DNA of 21,753 nucleotides from Symsagittifera roscoffensis (taxonomy: Eukaryota; Xenacoelomorpha; Acoela; Convolutidae): assembly GCF_963678635.1 (NCBI RefSeq), contig NW_026970903.1, forward strand, positions 1 to 21,753, given 5' to 3'. Below, piece by piece: positions 1-8,660 of this stretch. Both the position numbers and the translations under genes were made by a program. Position 1 is the first letter of the stretch, and every line of letters begins with the position of its first letter. A model generated the notes under the pieces. That model was not told the DNA's origin. It saw only the letters and a list, made by a program, of their open reading frames with translations, and did no database searches.

Positions 1-61
1 TTCTCAAAAAATGTACAATGAGATTGCCAACCAACAAAAGATTTAATTTGTTATAATTTAC

Positions 62-111
62 CATTTCATGCTCAAGATGAAGATCTTTTTCATCATCCGC
101 AGTTTTTAAAA
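62..111 (-). CDS. candidate 50-bp micro-exon
   Basis: Read on the minus strand, an acceptor ending GCTAG at 112-113 is followed by 50 bp and then a donor GTAAATT. Only one frame is open: two bases complete a codon, then 16 codons reading LKTADDEKDLHLEHEM, ending on a codon boundary. The charged composition looks like protein rather than AT-rich noise. No family is recognised. It would be the most downstream exon seen on this strand, and the gene probably continues past the left edge. A single open frame over 50 bp is weak alone; support comes from similar exons nearby on the same strand. Confidence 0.35.
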
Positions 112-244
112 CTAGCTTATAGCTTATAGTACTCATTATGGAATGGATTTCAAACAGGTAAAAATATAATGAATTTTATCAAACATTTGCAAAAAAAACT
201 AATACAAGACAAAACATTCAATCTCAAATAAATTCGCAACTCAC

Positions 245-288
245 AACAGCTTCAAGGTTAAAAATGGGAATTTTCGTGTTGACTCTAA
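245..288 (-). CDS. candidate 44-bp micro-exon
   Basis: The exon is bounded by an acceptor ending ATAAAAG and a strong donor GTT|GTGAGTTG. The frame that starts with two bases and ends on a codon boundary reads RVNTKIPIFNLEAV. A second frame is also open, so the frame is inferred. Length and phase match the 44-bp exon at 2009-2052, which also starts with two bases of a split codon and ends in phase 0. The product is not recognised. Its phase does not join directly to 62-111, so an intervening exon or a different acceptor would be needed. Confidence 0.35.
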
Positions 289-1275
289 CTTTTATAGTAC
301 AAAATAAAAACTTCAAGAAACTTTAAGTTGAAAAAAAGATCATATCAAATTATAGAAAAACCCATAGACGTACAGACGTAACATACAGACAAATTAATTT
401 AAAAAAATCCCAAACCAGAAATAACTTTTTACGGTTTTATCCAAAAAATACGCTCTTCGTGAGCTTACACAGTTATTTTATTTCGTTAGACTTCACATTG
501 TTAAAACATCCAAAGAAAACAATGATTTTATTATATTTGAGGCAAAATATATCAGAAGAACGTTCTAAAGTCAGCGTTACGAGACAAAGACAAATCAGAA
601 AATTAAGATAAAGTTTTTTTACCTGGAATAAAAGAAAAATTTTAACAACGCCAATCACCTCGACTCCGAAATCAACCAAGAAAGATTTTTAAAAATTTTC
701 CCTCAGTCTAAGATATTAAAGAAATTAGAGAATCAACAACCTTTTGTTTGATTGAAACTCTCTTGAAAAAACTTCAAACTATCAATAGTCATCATATCTT
801 TAAAAACAATTCAAAAGAGTCAATTTTCAGATCTCCTGATTAAACATTTTTTGCTTCTATTTCTCAGAAATAAATTTACAAAATCAACCAATCATATCAC
901 TTCAAATCATCTCACTCTTTATTCAACACCACTGCTATTATTACCCGACATAACTCCAATGTGAACTAGAATTATAACTGCAAGTCAGAGACGCTCAGGT
1001 CAAAAATAAGCAAAACCTTTATATATGACAACTTAAACAAAAATGGTAAGAAAACTACAACCCCTTTATATCAATCAATACAAAATCAACAATATTGAAT
1101 ACAGTTAGATCCCAAAAATCTCCAGAAGAAATTAAAGAAATTGGGTTAATTTAAATTAAATAATACGATCAAACAGCCTGAACACAACCTACCCACAAAA
1201 ACACTTGATCATCTCATAAAAAAAACAAGAAGCAGCAAAATTACATCCAAAACTCCAGAATTTATTTCTACTCAC
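289..1275. other. AT-rich stretch, apart from the exon candidate at 473-622
   Basis: Outside the candidate exon I see no convincing coding. One possible 21-bp micro-exon lies near 945-965 on the minus strand (acceptor TTCTAG, donor GTAATAA), too short to call. The plus strand is poor in G. This would be intron if the minus-strand exons on both sides belong to one gene. Confidence 0.4.
473..622 (-). CDS. candidate terminal exon, 49 codons
   Basis: A very good acceptor (a pyrimidine tract ending TTTTATTCCAG) is followed on the minus strand by 49 open codons and a TAA. The residues begin VKKLYLNFLICLCLV and continue through DIFCLKYNKI to KSNEIK. The first part is hydrophobic and could form a membrane segment. 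The frame stays open upstream of the acceptor but without an ATG, so a splice entry is more plausible than a start. An alternative use of the GTAAGC donor just before 473 would skip the stop. No family recognised. Confidence 0.25.
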   Translation of the reverse strand, partial: VKKLYLNFLICLCLVTLTLERSSDIFCLKYNKIIVFFGCFNNVKSNEIK

Positions 1276-1479
1276 TCGATATCGTTGAAAAAAATGAAAA
1301 TACCTCGGAAAGCAAAACTTTTCGAATGATCCCTTTAATCCCACTCGTTCGACTTCTTAAAACACTACTCTCCATTTTTATACTATTTTTATCAATCATC
1401 TTAAACTTTTGCATTTTGCTTAACAATATTTTAGACTTTTCAAAAGTCTTTTTCATAGTTTTGTGTATAGAATGTCTAA
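1276..1479 (-). CDS. candidate 204-bp exon, basic
   Basis: On the minus strand an acceptor ending AATAAAAAAG at 1480-1481 leads into 67 open codons that end with one base of a split codon at the donor TCGA|GTGAGTAG. The residues start RHSIHKTMKKTFEKSKILL and continue through KMQKFKMIDKNSIKMESS to EVFSFFSTIS. The N-terminal two thirds are strongly basic and rich in Lys and Ser, possibly helical; the end is hydrophobic. The exon starts with two bases and ends with one, so both flanking introns would be phase 1. It is the largest exon candidate in the left third. The family is not recognised. Confidence 0.4.
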
Positions 1480-1792
1480 CTTTTTTATTCAAACCATCGA
1501 CAACCTAATCAGTTACGATAAAAAAATATATTCTCTTCTAAATGACAAAAAATCAACTTAAAAAAACCTTCTGACACTTTTTGTAATTTTTCTGATTATT
1601 ACATCTTCCTTTATCTTCGCCCCTTTAAAAATCTAAAAGAAAATGCTTTCGTTTTAGCAACCTTTTTATTAATAATCTTTGTTGAAGAACATTTCCAAGA
1701 AAATTCATTCTAAATTTCTACCAACATCATTCAGAAAATCATAAATCAAAATTGCGGATCAAATCGCAATTTAATATTACCCATCTACTAAC

Positions 1793-1817
1793 CTGTCCTA
1801 ATATCCCCATTCAACAC
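1793..1817 (-). CDS. candidate 25-bp micro-exon
   Basis: A clear acceptor (GGATTTATTGCAG) and a donor ACAG|GTTAGTAG enclose 25 bp on the minus strand. The only open frame reads VLNGDIRT plus one base. The exon is very short, but both splice signals are good and it falls in line with neighbours of similar size. Function unknown. Confidence 0.3.
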
Positions 1818-2008
1818 CTGCAATAAATCCATCAAACGAACTTCAAACATCCACTCGTATATCACACGTAGAAAACACATTTTATTTTTGAAGACATACA
1901 AAAATCGCTATCTAAACAATAAATACTTGCGAATTGTAATGCAACACTAAAACGAACCAATAAAACATCTACTCATCACTACAACAAGACTTAAGCCGAA
2001 CTAGTTAC

Positions 2009-2052
2009 CCCAGTCGAAATCAAAACCCAAATTTCAGAATCGACCGACAAAA
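2009..2052 (-). CDS. candidate 44-bp micro-exon
   Basis: The acceptor ends TTGAAAG and the donor is GGG|GTAACTAG on the minus strand. The open frame, two bases then 14 codons, reads LSVDSEIWVLISTG and ends on a codon boundary. The reading frame beginning at the first base hits TGA. Size and phase match the exon at 245-288. Not recognised. Confidence 0.33.
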
Positions 2053-2089
2053 CTTTCAACCACAACACCAAGAGTTCAATTCAACATAC

Positions 2090-2115
2090 CCTTGTCACCA
2101 ACATTGACTCCTCTT
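2090..2115 (-). CDS. candidate 26-bp micro-exon
   Basis: An acceptor TTTTCTGATAG and a near-consensus donor AAGG|GTATGTTG enclose 26 bp on the minus strand. The frame starting with two bases reads EESMLVTR and ends on a codon boundary; the frame from the first base hits TGA. It lies 37 bp upstream of the 2009-2052 exon on this strand. That would be a very small intron, so the two may be alternatives rather than neighbours. Confidence 0.28.
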
Positions 2116-2462
2116 CTATCAGAAAACAAAGTACAAAGCACCCCTGCATCTATAAGTTTAACATCACAACAAAATGAACCAAGCATTCCATTCCATTACT
2201 TAGGTTCAACGCCAAAATCTGAACAAAGAAGATAAAACACGTTCAACCCCCTACCTCTTCACACAAGCTTCCAAATTATATTAACTGTGATTTACCCAAA
2301 CTTGTTAACGAACCAATCGACATTTCAGAATAATTTCGTTATCGGCACCAGAAACGTTTACCTTCCATCAACCCCTCAGTAACGAGTGTATCATCATTAA
2401 AAACTATTTCAATGAATTTTCCACATCATTTAAACAATAGATATAAAGAATTACAAACATAC

Positions 2463-2558
2463 CAAGAATTACAAAGTACATGTAAGCTCCTACGCCTAGA
2501 TTGATATTAATCTGTAGCACAATCTCCTTTTTTTGAAGCACACCTAGATAGTATTTGC
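2463..2558 (-). CDS. candidate 96-bp exon in duplicated unit 1
   Basis: On the minus strand the acceptor GTGTAG at 2559-2560 is followed by two bases, 31 codons and one base, then a donor TTG|GTATGTTT. The residues begin KYYLGVLQKKEIVLQ and end AYMYFVIL. The first residues match the paralogous exon in unit 2 (EYYLNVFQIK), but a one-base indel inside puts the two copies in different frames afterwards. Unknown product. Its duplication suggests exon gain by local tandem duplication. Confidence 0.33.
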
Positions 2559-2890
2559 CTACACAATTGGGCATTATACAGACTACAAAACAGACACAAA
2601 ATCCACAGAGACATCCGATCAAATCATTCAAACATTATCCAATTACTTGAGCTGAACACCCACTTCTGAACAATTAAAAGAAAACACGTTCAATCCCCCA
2701 CCTCTTCACAAGCTTCCAAATTGGATTAACCAGACATTTACACAAGGCGAACCCAACCTTGTTAACGAACCAATCAATATTTTTTCAGTAACACCTTCCT
2801 TATCAGTACCAGAAACACTTTATCTTTCATCAACAACCTCAGTAACAAGTAAATATCATCATTAAATACATCTCCATTAAATTTTCTACA

Positions 2891-3006
2891 TCATTTAAAC
2901 AATAGATATAAAGAATTACAAAGTACAAGTAATCTACTACGCCTAGATTGATTTTCATTTGTAGCATCGCCTCCTTTTATTTGGAACACATTTAGATAAT
3001 ATTCGC
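2891..3006 (-). CDS. candidate terminal exon in duplicated unit 2
   Basis: The same acceptor as unit 1 (GTGTAG at 3007-3008) opens into two bases, 37 codons and TGA on the minus strand. It begins EYYLNVFQIKGGDATNENQ, then SRRSRLL. The donor used in unit 1 is missing here, so the frame runs to a stop. Either this copy became a terminal exon or it decayed. The one-base indel relative to unit 1 is the key difference. Confidence 0.27.
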
Positions 3007-3192
3007 CTACACAATTGGGCATTAAACAGACTAACAATACAGTCACGACATCCACAAAGACATCCAAACATAACATTCAAACAATATCTCAACAAAGTGT
3101 AGTACTTAAATACGAAATCACAATAACATTAAACAACTTAGTAAATCACCCACTGCCATTATCTCAACCGGACACCAACGTTGCACCTTTAC

Positions 3193-3220
3193 CTCCTCCT
3201 TTTATATGCACAGAATTAAT
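3193..3220 (-). CDS. candidate 28-bp micro-exon
   Basis: An acceptor TTTTATTTGTAG and donor GGAG|GTAAAGG enclose 28 bp on the minus strand. Only the frame from the first base is open: INSVHIKGG with the last Gly codon split after one base. The splice signals are good and the length is typical of the others here. Not recognised. Confidence 0.3.
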
Positions 3221-3536
3221 CTACAAATAAAATAGATTCACTAAAAAGACCATGGGCTATATTACAATCTACAATCCATTTTCAGGACTATCATTCACAT
3301 GTATCTTTTAACGCTTTTATTCCTAAATTCCCGTTACCTCATACTACCCTCTGAATCATTGACCAACAATTCATGAAAATCCTTCTCCTCAAACAGGATC
3401 TCAAGATCTCGTAACTCAATATGATTGCTGAGATGATCAACAAAAAACACTACACAAATATGCAACAAACAATGTTATACTATGCGAATAAGAATCACAA
3501 GCAATCGAATCAACCATTGTAATTGCAACATTGTAC

Positions 3537-3561
3537 CTGTACTCAAAAGTCCGCGGTACAA
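3537..3561 (-). CDS. candidate 25-bp micro-exon
   Basis: An acceptor AACCTGTGGCAG and donor ACAG|GTACAATG on the minus strand enclose 25 bp reading LYRGLLST plus one base. Length and phase are the same as at 1793-1817. A second frame is also open. Low weight alone. Confidence 0.25.
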
Positions 3562-3757
3562 CTGCCACAGGTTAAACATTCACAGGAAATTTTTCTGAAA
3601 AGAAAATACTCTGTTCAAAAGTCTCCAATGGAAGTAAAAATAGACTTGATCATGAATCACACTTTCAGAGATTATTACATCTTAACTCCGAAGATTGTAA
3701 AACCGAGTTAAAACGTTGAAAGTTGACAACACACAAGGATAATACCCGAACATAATT

Positions 3758-4810
3758 GAATTTTCACATTTTTCCAGGCTCCGAACCTCAAGCACAACTT
3801 GAGTAACGTCAAGGCTTTATACAATTAGACGGGAAATTTCTTTATCACGGACGCTTAACCTACGACATGACACTCATAATAAGAACTGAATATCTCATAT
3901 CGGAATAAACAACCCATCATTTTGCAAGGCTAACGCAAAAAATTCAGGATATCAAGATAATATGTTTTCGATTGGAAAATCCTACTTGAAAAAGTTCAAC
4001 TAACACTCAATTGGAAAGATGACCCAATACTATATCGAAGAGTCCGCTTACATTGTAAAATTGATCAATGATAGTATTATCGTACCACTGGTTGGTTTCC
4101 TGAAGACAGATGTACCACTTTTTAGTTTGCTAAGCTTTGTGCAAGAATGATAGAATTTCACAATTTTTTTTAAAAAAAAACTCTAGAATTTTTGAACAAC
4201 CACACGCTATTAATGAACATCAGAAGAGAATCCATACACAAACATACAAGGAAAAATAAAAAAATTATCACGTGAATTATCATACTTTTCCAGGCTCCGC
4301 ACCTCAAGCACAACTTGAGTAACTCCAAGGCTTTATACAATTAGACGGAGAATTTCGTTATCACGGACGCTTAACCTACAACATGACACTCACATTAAGA
4401 ACTGAAAATCTCATGTCGGAATAAATGACCCATCATTTTGCAAAGCTAACACAAAAAATTCAGGATATCAAGATAATAAAGTTTTCGATTGGAAGTTTCT
4501 GCATGAAAAAGTTCAAATAACACTCGATTGGAAAGATGACACAATACTATATCAAGAAGTCCACTTATATTGTGAAAGTGATCAAGTATAAGGTTATCCC
4601 ACCCCTGGCACCCAAGGCAACCATCGGTTGGTTTCCTGAAGACAGATGCACCACTTTTTAGTTTGCTAAATTTCATGCAAGAATGACAAAATTTCACAAT
4701 TTTTTTTAAGTATAATCTATGGTTTTTGAACAACCATACGCTATTAAAGAACAGCAGTTCAGAGTCTAAACACATACATACAAGGAATAGAAAAAATTAT
4801 CATGTTTTCA
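3758..4810. repeat. tandem duplication, about 516-bp unit x2
   Basis: Two direct copies, about 3758-4272 and 4273-4810; TTTCCAGGCTCCG starts at 3771 and 4287, offset 516. The copies share almost their whole length, with a roughly 25-bp insertion in copy 2 near 4591-4620. On the plus strand both begin with a good acceptor-like TTTCCAG followed by a 16-codon frame (HNLSN in the middle) closing with the same TAG. On the minus strand copy 2 carries a 109-codon ATG frame that is interrupted in copy 1. Confidence 0.85.
4446..4775 (-). CDS. 109-codon ORF in duplicated unit 2; may be a spliced terminal exon
   Basis: The frame starts at ATG 4775 and ends TAG at 4446. Inside it an acceptor-like CTGTCTTCAG ends at 4636, so the real coding part could be 4446-4635. 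That part begins KPTDGCLGCQGWDNLILDHF and includes ISGLLDIVLCHLSNRV. It has several Cys and His residues but no recognised domain. In the first 516-bp copy the corresponding frame diverges after KPTSGT and meets a GTAAGC donor-like site that copy 2 lacks (ATAAGT). Could be decayed paralogous exons. Confidence 0.25.
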   Translation of the reverse strand: MCLDSELLFFNSVWLFKNHRLYLKKIVKFCHSCMKFSKLKSGASVFRKPTDGCLGCQGWDNLILDHFHNISGLLDIVLCHLSNRVLFELFHAETSNRKLYYLDILNFLC

Positions 4811-5647
4811 AATATACCCTGAAAAAGAATTAGCATGTAAATATAGGAAACCACTTTTTCAAACCAAAAATCCGTAATTCTAATCAAATATAAAAAAGAT
4901 TTGATATCAAAACTGGAAAAATCATATACCCATTTCCCAACCAAATCGAAACAGATAGGTTGAAAAATGTTACATACAAGTCATATTTTACAAAAATTGA
5001 AAAACTGGAGGAAAACTCTATCAGAAAATCGTGATAGCACACGACTACAAGATTTATCACTTTTGAGTAACACAATTTTTGGCGCAATTTCTTATCAAAA
5101 CCATCCCGATATTAAACTTGACTAAATTGTCAGTAGCAAATTTCAAAATTTTTATCTATCTGAACTTGAAACACTAAATCATTCACGTGAACACGTGAGA
5201 ATTATACATGCAGAATTATCTTTGGTACTCTACATGCACTAAGAAAGTCACACCTCTATATGTACTCGAAGACAAAAGATGCAACCAATGAAACCAAAAT
5301 TTTACAAAAACGAAGTTATTTTTGAAGATACACTACTATGGCGAACAAATTTTCGGGATACCACTGTCTCATGCGGATCAGTATATAATTACAATGTAAT
5401 GCAACTTACTTGTAACGAAGAAACTTAAAATCTTCTCACACCCTACCCAACCCTAATGCCACCTTTAAAAAAATTTTCAACTGAAAGTACGCACGCAATA
5501 GATGGAAACTCTCATACATAGATTTACAATCCATAGGCATATACTCTGAATCAGATAAACAACATCACATATGCACACAACAATTTCAAGATCTCCTTAC
5601 AAAAATGACCAAAAACTATTGATAGACCAAAATATCCGAACACTCAC

Positions 5648-5671
5648 TGAAACTGCCGGTTTCTCATTTAT
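5648..5671 (-). CDS. candidate 24-bp micro-exon
   Basis: An acceptor CGTACTTCTAG and a consensus donor TCA|GTGAGTG enclose exactly eight codons, INEKPAVS, on the minus strand. The other two frames meet a stop at once, so the frame is unambiguous and both introns would be phase 0. One of the cleaner tiny exons. A further possible exon (donor GAG|GTAAATAT) lies just upstream near 5719-5740. Confidence 0.33.
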
Positions 5672-5749
5672 CTAGAAGTACGATTGCAGAGTTTTTAAAG
5701 AAATCTAAGACTATATTTACCTCAACGGAGAAAAACACCGCCCTCGAGA

Positions 5750-6426
5750 TATCTCAATAAAAAATGACACATGAAGAACAAAGTTCTACCATTTTTAGGA
5801 TGGCCCTATCATATCTTCAAAATGATGAATAAATTATACGCAACATCTAATTTCAAAGTTTTTTTTTTATTTTCACTCCTTAAAGGAATATATAACACAT
5901 GCGCGACACACACATAAGCCAATAGGCAAGCTAGAGTATTAAGAATCCTATTAGCAGGAGTTTTTTGAAACTTCTCCATATGATTTATTAAAAATTATTA
6001 AGACTGCCAAATCACTGAATATAAAAAATCTGTCACAAAACCAAACCAATATGATACTTCACTAGACAATATCACAACTAAACCCACAGCACCACCACGT
6101 TAACATAATTTATCAAATCTCAATCATTTACAAACAACACCCCAAAATTGAAGAATTACTTTCTTCCATTGCATACCGCATACAACAAAACAACGAAATG
6201 CAACACAATCCAATTTCACATGTAGTCTATCAGCAACAAAACACTGATGAAACATATGAAAAAATCATAAAACAATCCCATATCACAAATTTTTGTTCTC
6301 AAAACAAACATCTTTTTAGCCCTAGATGAGCCGCCAGATTGAATCACTGAGCCGTTCTCTCTCATATCCCTTCAACCTCTACGACAACACTCTCTCATAT
6401 CAATAGCAGAACTAACATCTTCTCCC
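5750..6426. other. no gene seen
   Basis: AT-rich, with short A and T runs. I find no exon with good signals at both ends on either strand. It could be intron or intergenic. Confidence 0.4.
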
Positions 6427-6666
6427 TTACACGTTTTTAGCCCTAGTTTTTCTATTTTTTTCATCTAACTCATCTAACCTGCACTCTGATGATTCCATAC
6501 GAACGTTATTCGACACACACTCTACTTTAAATAACCCCGCCACTGTTACACCCGACGAAATTTTAGACTCCGAACCAGGACTTTTTATTTTGTCTCAACT
6601 AAACTTTGTCCCAATAACTCCCCCTACTCCTTTAGTACTCTCCACGTCATCCTCCACGTCATCCAT
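6427..6666 (-). pseudogene. 79-codon minus-strand frame with one internal TGA
   Basis: From ATG at 6666 the frame reads MDDVEDDVESTKGVGG, reaches TGA at 6595-6597 after 23 codons, then continues in the same frame for 55 more codons to TAA at 6427-6429. The second part starts DKIKSPGSESKISSG, includes VAGLFKVEC, and ends LDELDEKNRKTRAKNV. Charged composition on both sides of the TGA suggests one former coding unit. Its first codons carry a doubled GATGACGTGGAG and overlap the short motif shared with the module start at 6866 and 10385. The minus-strand frame there reads SEDDVK. Alternatives: a spliced-out stop, or chance. Confidence 0.3.
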
Positions 6667-6866
6667 AATCAACACAGCTCACTAAGACCACCGAACTAAT
6701 ACCATGTACAGGAAACACCCACGGTACTGAAATCAGATTAAACCAAAATAAACTGGTTAAAACTTCTTTTGAAGCCTAAACAAATTTTTCATTAAGAACA
6801 CAAGAAACCTTTAAAAATAAAAGATTTTACGAAGTAAAATTTTTTATTTTCATAGAAGAGGACACA
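6643..6866 (+). repeat. copy C: truncated third copy of the duplicated module
   Basis: 6667-6866 matches 7692-7890 of copy A and about 11180-11382 of copy B nearly base for base. It is joined on its left to a short CACGTCATCC motif that also marks the left end of A and B. It looks like a copy that lost its interior of roughly 800 bp and now abuts the left end of copy A. No target-site duplication is obvious. Confidence 0.7.
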
Positions 6867-6929
6867 CCTTCACGTCATCCTCAGAAACTATGATCCCGTC
6901 CGCTAATTGTATATATCTCGTACCCTCAC

Positions 6930-7352
6930 AAACTGCTCACCTTTTGAAGACTCCCGCCCCATTATTACCCCGCTTGAGTACATCCAAACTAAAGATTTTC
7001 CGAATTTAGAAAACATCTATAATGCTAAACTTAATCACAAACTTTATAATCTATTATGATAATACAAAACACTCACCACGCCTGTAGAATTTAATATCAT
7101 CAGTGCACTCAATCTTCTTTGGCCAGTTTTACCTACCAAAAAGGTCATTAGAATGCTCGCAAAACTTTTATTACACTCAACGACATTTAAAAAACTTCAT
7201 TGTTTTACTCACAATTTGTACACGTGTGTCTCACTGTTTCCTTTAAGACTTCACCTGTAATTTCTCTGAAAATAAAATCAAATCAAATGAGAAGGAAACT
7301 TTGTAAAATTTTAAACAATTATTGATCAAAATACTTACTGTTAGCTGTACAT
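6930..7352 (-). pseudogene. broken copy A of the four-exon small gene
   Basis: The exon layout of the intact copy at 10422-10839 is kept: first exon 7339-7352, second 7213-7265 (53 bp), third 7077-7132 (56 bp), fourth from 7016 downwards, with the same donors (GTAAGT, GTGAGT, GTGAGT). The first exon now reads ATG TAC AGC TAA, a stop at codon 4, so translation from that ATG is lost. Exons 2 and 3 remain open and nearly identical to copy B (EITGEVLKETVRHTCTN, KTGQRRLSALM). An upstream start could still rescue it, but none is evident. Confidence 0.4.
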
Positions 7353-7519
7353 TTATGAATTGCAAAAATTTATACGCAGCAATGATTTAATATATTTATG
7401 CCATAAATTCCCTATACGAAGTGTTGTTTTTATAATAAGTAATAGATAGAGATGATGACTAGCCTTTTTTATGTTTGCTTTTTGGTATTTTCCTTTTTGT
7501 CATTTGACTCGCCCACATT

Positions 7520-7744
7520 TCACGCCTTCTTTCCACACAATCCCGACTTAAGCACAACTCGCCTTACAGTATTTGACAAGTAAATGAGTTCATAGTTTAG
7601 CAAACTAAAAAAAACCAACTCTAACTTGCTTCCACGCGTTTCAAACGTTCCCTTGACCCGGTTGAAAGAAGGAATCAAAGCAAAGCTTAAGTAATCAACA
7701 CAGCTCACTAAGACCACCGAACTAATACCATGTACAGGAAACAC
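7520..7744 (-). CDS. 74-codon open frame conserved in copy A
   Basis: A minus-strand frame includes VFPVHGISSVVLVSCVDYLS and IPSFNRVKGTFETRGSK, ending in TGA. It has no ATG at the start: the first codon of the longest form is GTG, and a TGA lies just upstream. The copy B counterpart (11007-11231) has the same length with eight residue changes in 74. That is about what neutral drift would give, so conservation does not prove coding. Copy C keeps only the first part. Could be an exon entered by splicing. Confidence 0.2.
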   Translation of the reverse strand: MFPVHGISSVVLVSCVDYLSFALIPSFNRVKGTFETRGSKLELVFFSLLNYELIYLSNTVRRVVLKSGLCGKKA

Positions 7745-7980
7745 CCACGGTACTCAAATCAGATTACACCAAAATAAACTGGTTAAAAACTCTTTTGAAG
7801 CCTAAACAAATTTTTCATTAAGAACACAAAAAACCTTTAAAAATAAAAGATTTTACGAAGTAAAATTTTTTATTTTCATAGAAGAGGAGACAACCAAAAG
7901 CACAAAAGGAAAAACACTTGATAAAGGAGAAAGAAAAAGTTACACAAAAATGAGGACTCTACTCAAAGAGACGGTAAAAC

Positions 7981-8068
7981 GTATACTTCAACTCGCCTCA
8001 CTCACGAGTGAAAGACACCCTGAGCATGCTCTAAAGCCGGCCTGAACCACCGGGCTACATCCACCCTT
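7981..8068 (-). repeat. tRNA-like, possible SINE head (copy A)
   Basis: On the minus strand GGTGGATGTAGCCCGGTGG resembles a Pol III A box (TAGCCCGGTGG). About 70 bases later GGCGAGTTGAAGTAT resembles a decayed B box. It is followed by a T-rich tail region. The same 88 bp occurs in copy B, so it is older than the duplication. It could equally be chance or coding (CSGCLSLVSE can be read). Confidence 0.3.
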
Positions 8069-8083
8069 AATATAAGTACTTAC

Positions 8084-8133
8084 TATTTTTGAAAAGAGTA
8101 GCTCTAGTGTGAGCAACTATTTTTATAACCAAA
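8084..8133 (-). CDS. candidate 50-bp micro-exon, copy A
   Basis: An acceptor TTTTCTATTAG and a consensus donor AATA|GTAAGTACTT enclose 50 bp on the minus strand. The only open frame (one base, 16 codons, one base) reads LVIKIVAHTRATLFKN. Copy B keeps the same length with two residue changes. The frame stays open upstream of the acceptor for several codons, so the exon may start earlier. Not recognised. Confidence 0.35.
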
Positions 8134-8190
8134 CTAATAGAAAACGTTTTTGCGAAAATAATTAATGAACATCACAACTAGAATTAAAAT

Positions 8191-8433
8191 TTAAAAAAAG
8201 GTGCAGACATAAAAAAAGTAAAAGATTTGACGGAGCAATGAAACGAGCAGCAAAAGGAAAATAAAAGCTCGAGGACAGCCCGACTCTAGAATGGAATATC
8301 TATTGGTTTTGCTTGCCGCAGTCAAGACGCTCACAGGATGTAAAGTATAGAGGTAAAATTGCAGCGAAGGTGTCCATTGAACAAAAACAATGGGCAACTC
8401 GACATTGAACTCAGAAAAACAGATTCTAGTCAC
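8191..8433 (-). CDS. 80-codon open frame conserved in copy A
   Basis: A minus-strand frame includes FNVELPIVFVQWTPSLQFYL and LHPVSVLTAASKTNR and ends in a very hydrophobic, T-rich stretch. It lacks an ATG start. An acceptor-like CTGTTTTTCTGAG precedes FNVEL, so an exon starting there is possible; the hydrophobic end may really be the pyrimidine tract of the next intron. Copy B (11624-11935) is similar but longer, with a different end. Confidence 0.22.
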   Translation of the reverse strand: MTRICFSEFNVELPIVFVQWTPSLQFYLYTLHPVSVLTAASKTNRYSILESGCPRAFIFLLLLVSLLRQIFYFFYVCTFF

Positions 8434-8536
8434 TTAGCGCTTCACTCAGAAAAATCAAACCTCACCTCATTATTTGATGAGTAATTGATAATGCGGGTAG
8501 TCTCGCTCTACTTCACAAAATTGATATATCACTATA

Positions 8537-8660
8537 TCAATCTGCAACCTTGATACGATCCCTCAACTCTTTTACAATATACGCAATAACCTCTTCTCTC
8601 TTCACAAAGACAACTAAGTCACAATGCGAGCAACCATTTATAACACTCTTTTCAAAGAAC
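8537..8660 (-). CDS. candidate terminal exon with CSHC motif, copy A
   Basis: A strong acceptor (TTTCTTCTTTTGGTAG) leads into one base, 40 codons and TGA on the minus strand: FFEKSVINGCSHCDL, then FVKREEVIAYIVKELRDRI. It carries a CxxC pair followed by an amphipathic, charged C-terminus. Copy B has the identical exon length, with six base changes giving five mild substitutions (V/F, K/R, I/V, A/G, I/V) and no indel. No family recognised. One of the better exon calls in the module. Confidence 0.42.

Larger units (their letters stand above)
2213..3093. repeat. tandem duplication, about 448-bp unit x2
   Basis: Unit 1 runs about 2213-2645 and unit 2 about 2661-3093, head to tail. Shared landmarks keep a 447-448 bp offset: AAAACACGTTCAA at 2234 and 2681, ACACAATTGGGCATTA at 2561 and 3009. 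The copies have diverged by many substitutions and small indels. Each carries a minus-strand exon-like frame beginning YYL (2463-2558 and 2891-3006), so this looks like duplication of an exon-containing block. Confidence 0.85.

Noticed and set aside
3015-3230. A 71-codon plus-strand frame
   Set aside because: It has no ATG at the listed start, and it overlaps the duplicated unit whose minus strand shows exon signals.
6351-6683. A plus-strand frame of about 110 codons, Ser/Thr/Pro-rich
   Set aside because: It has no ATG and is the antisense of a more protein-like minus-strand frame; the composition follows from the G-poor strand.
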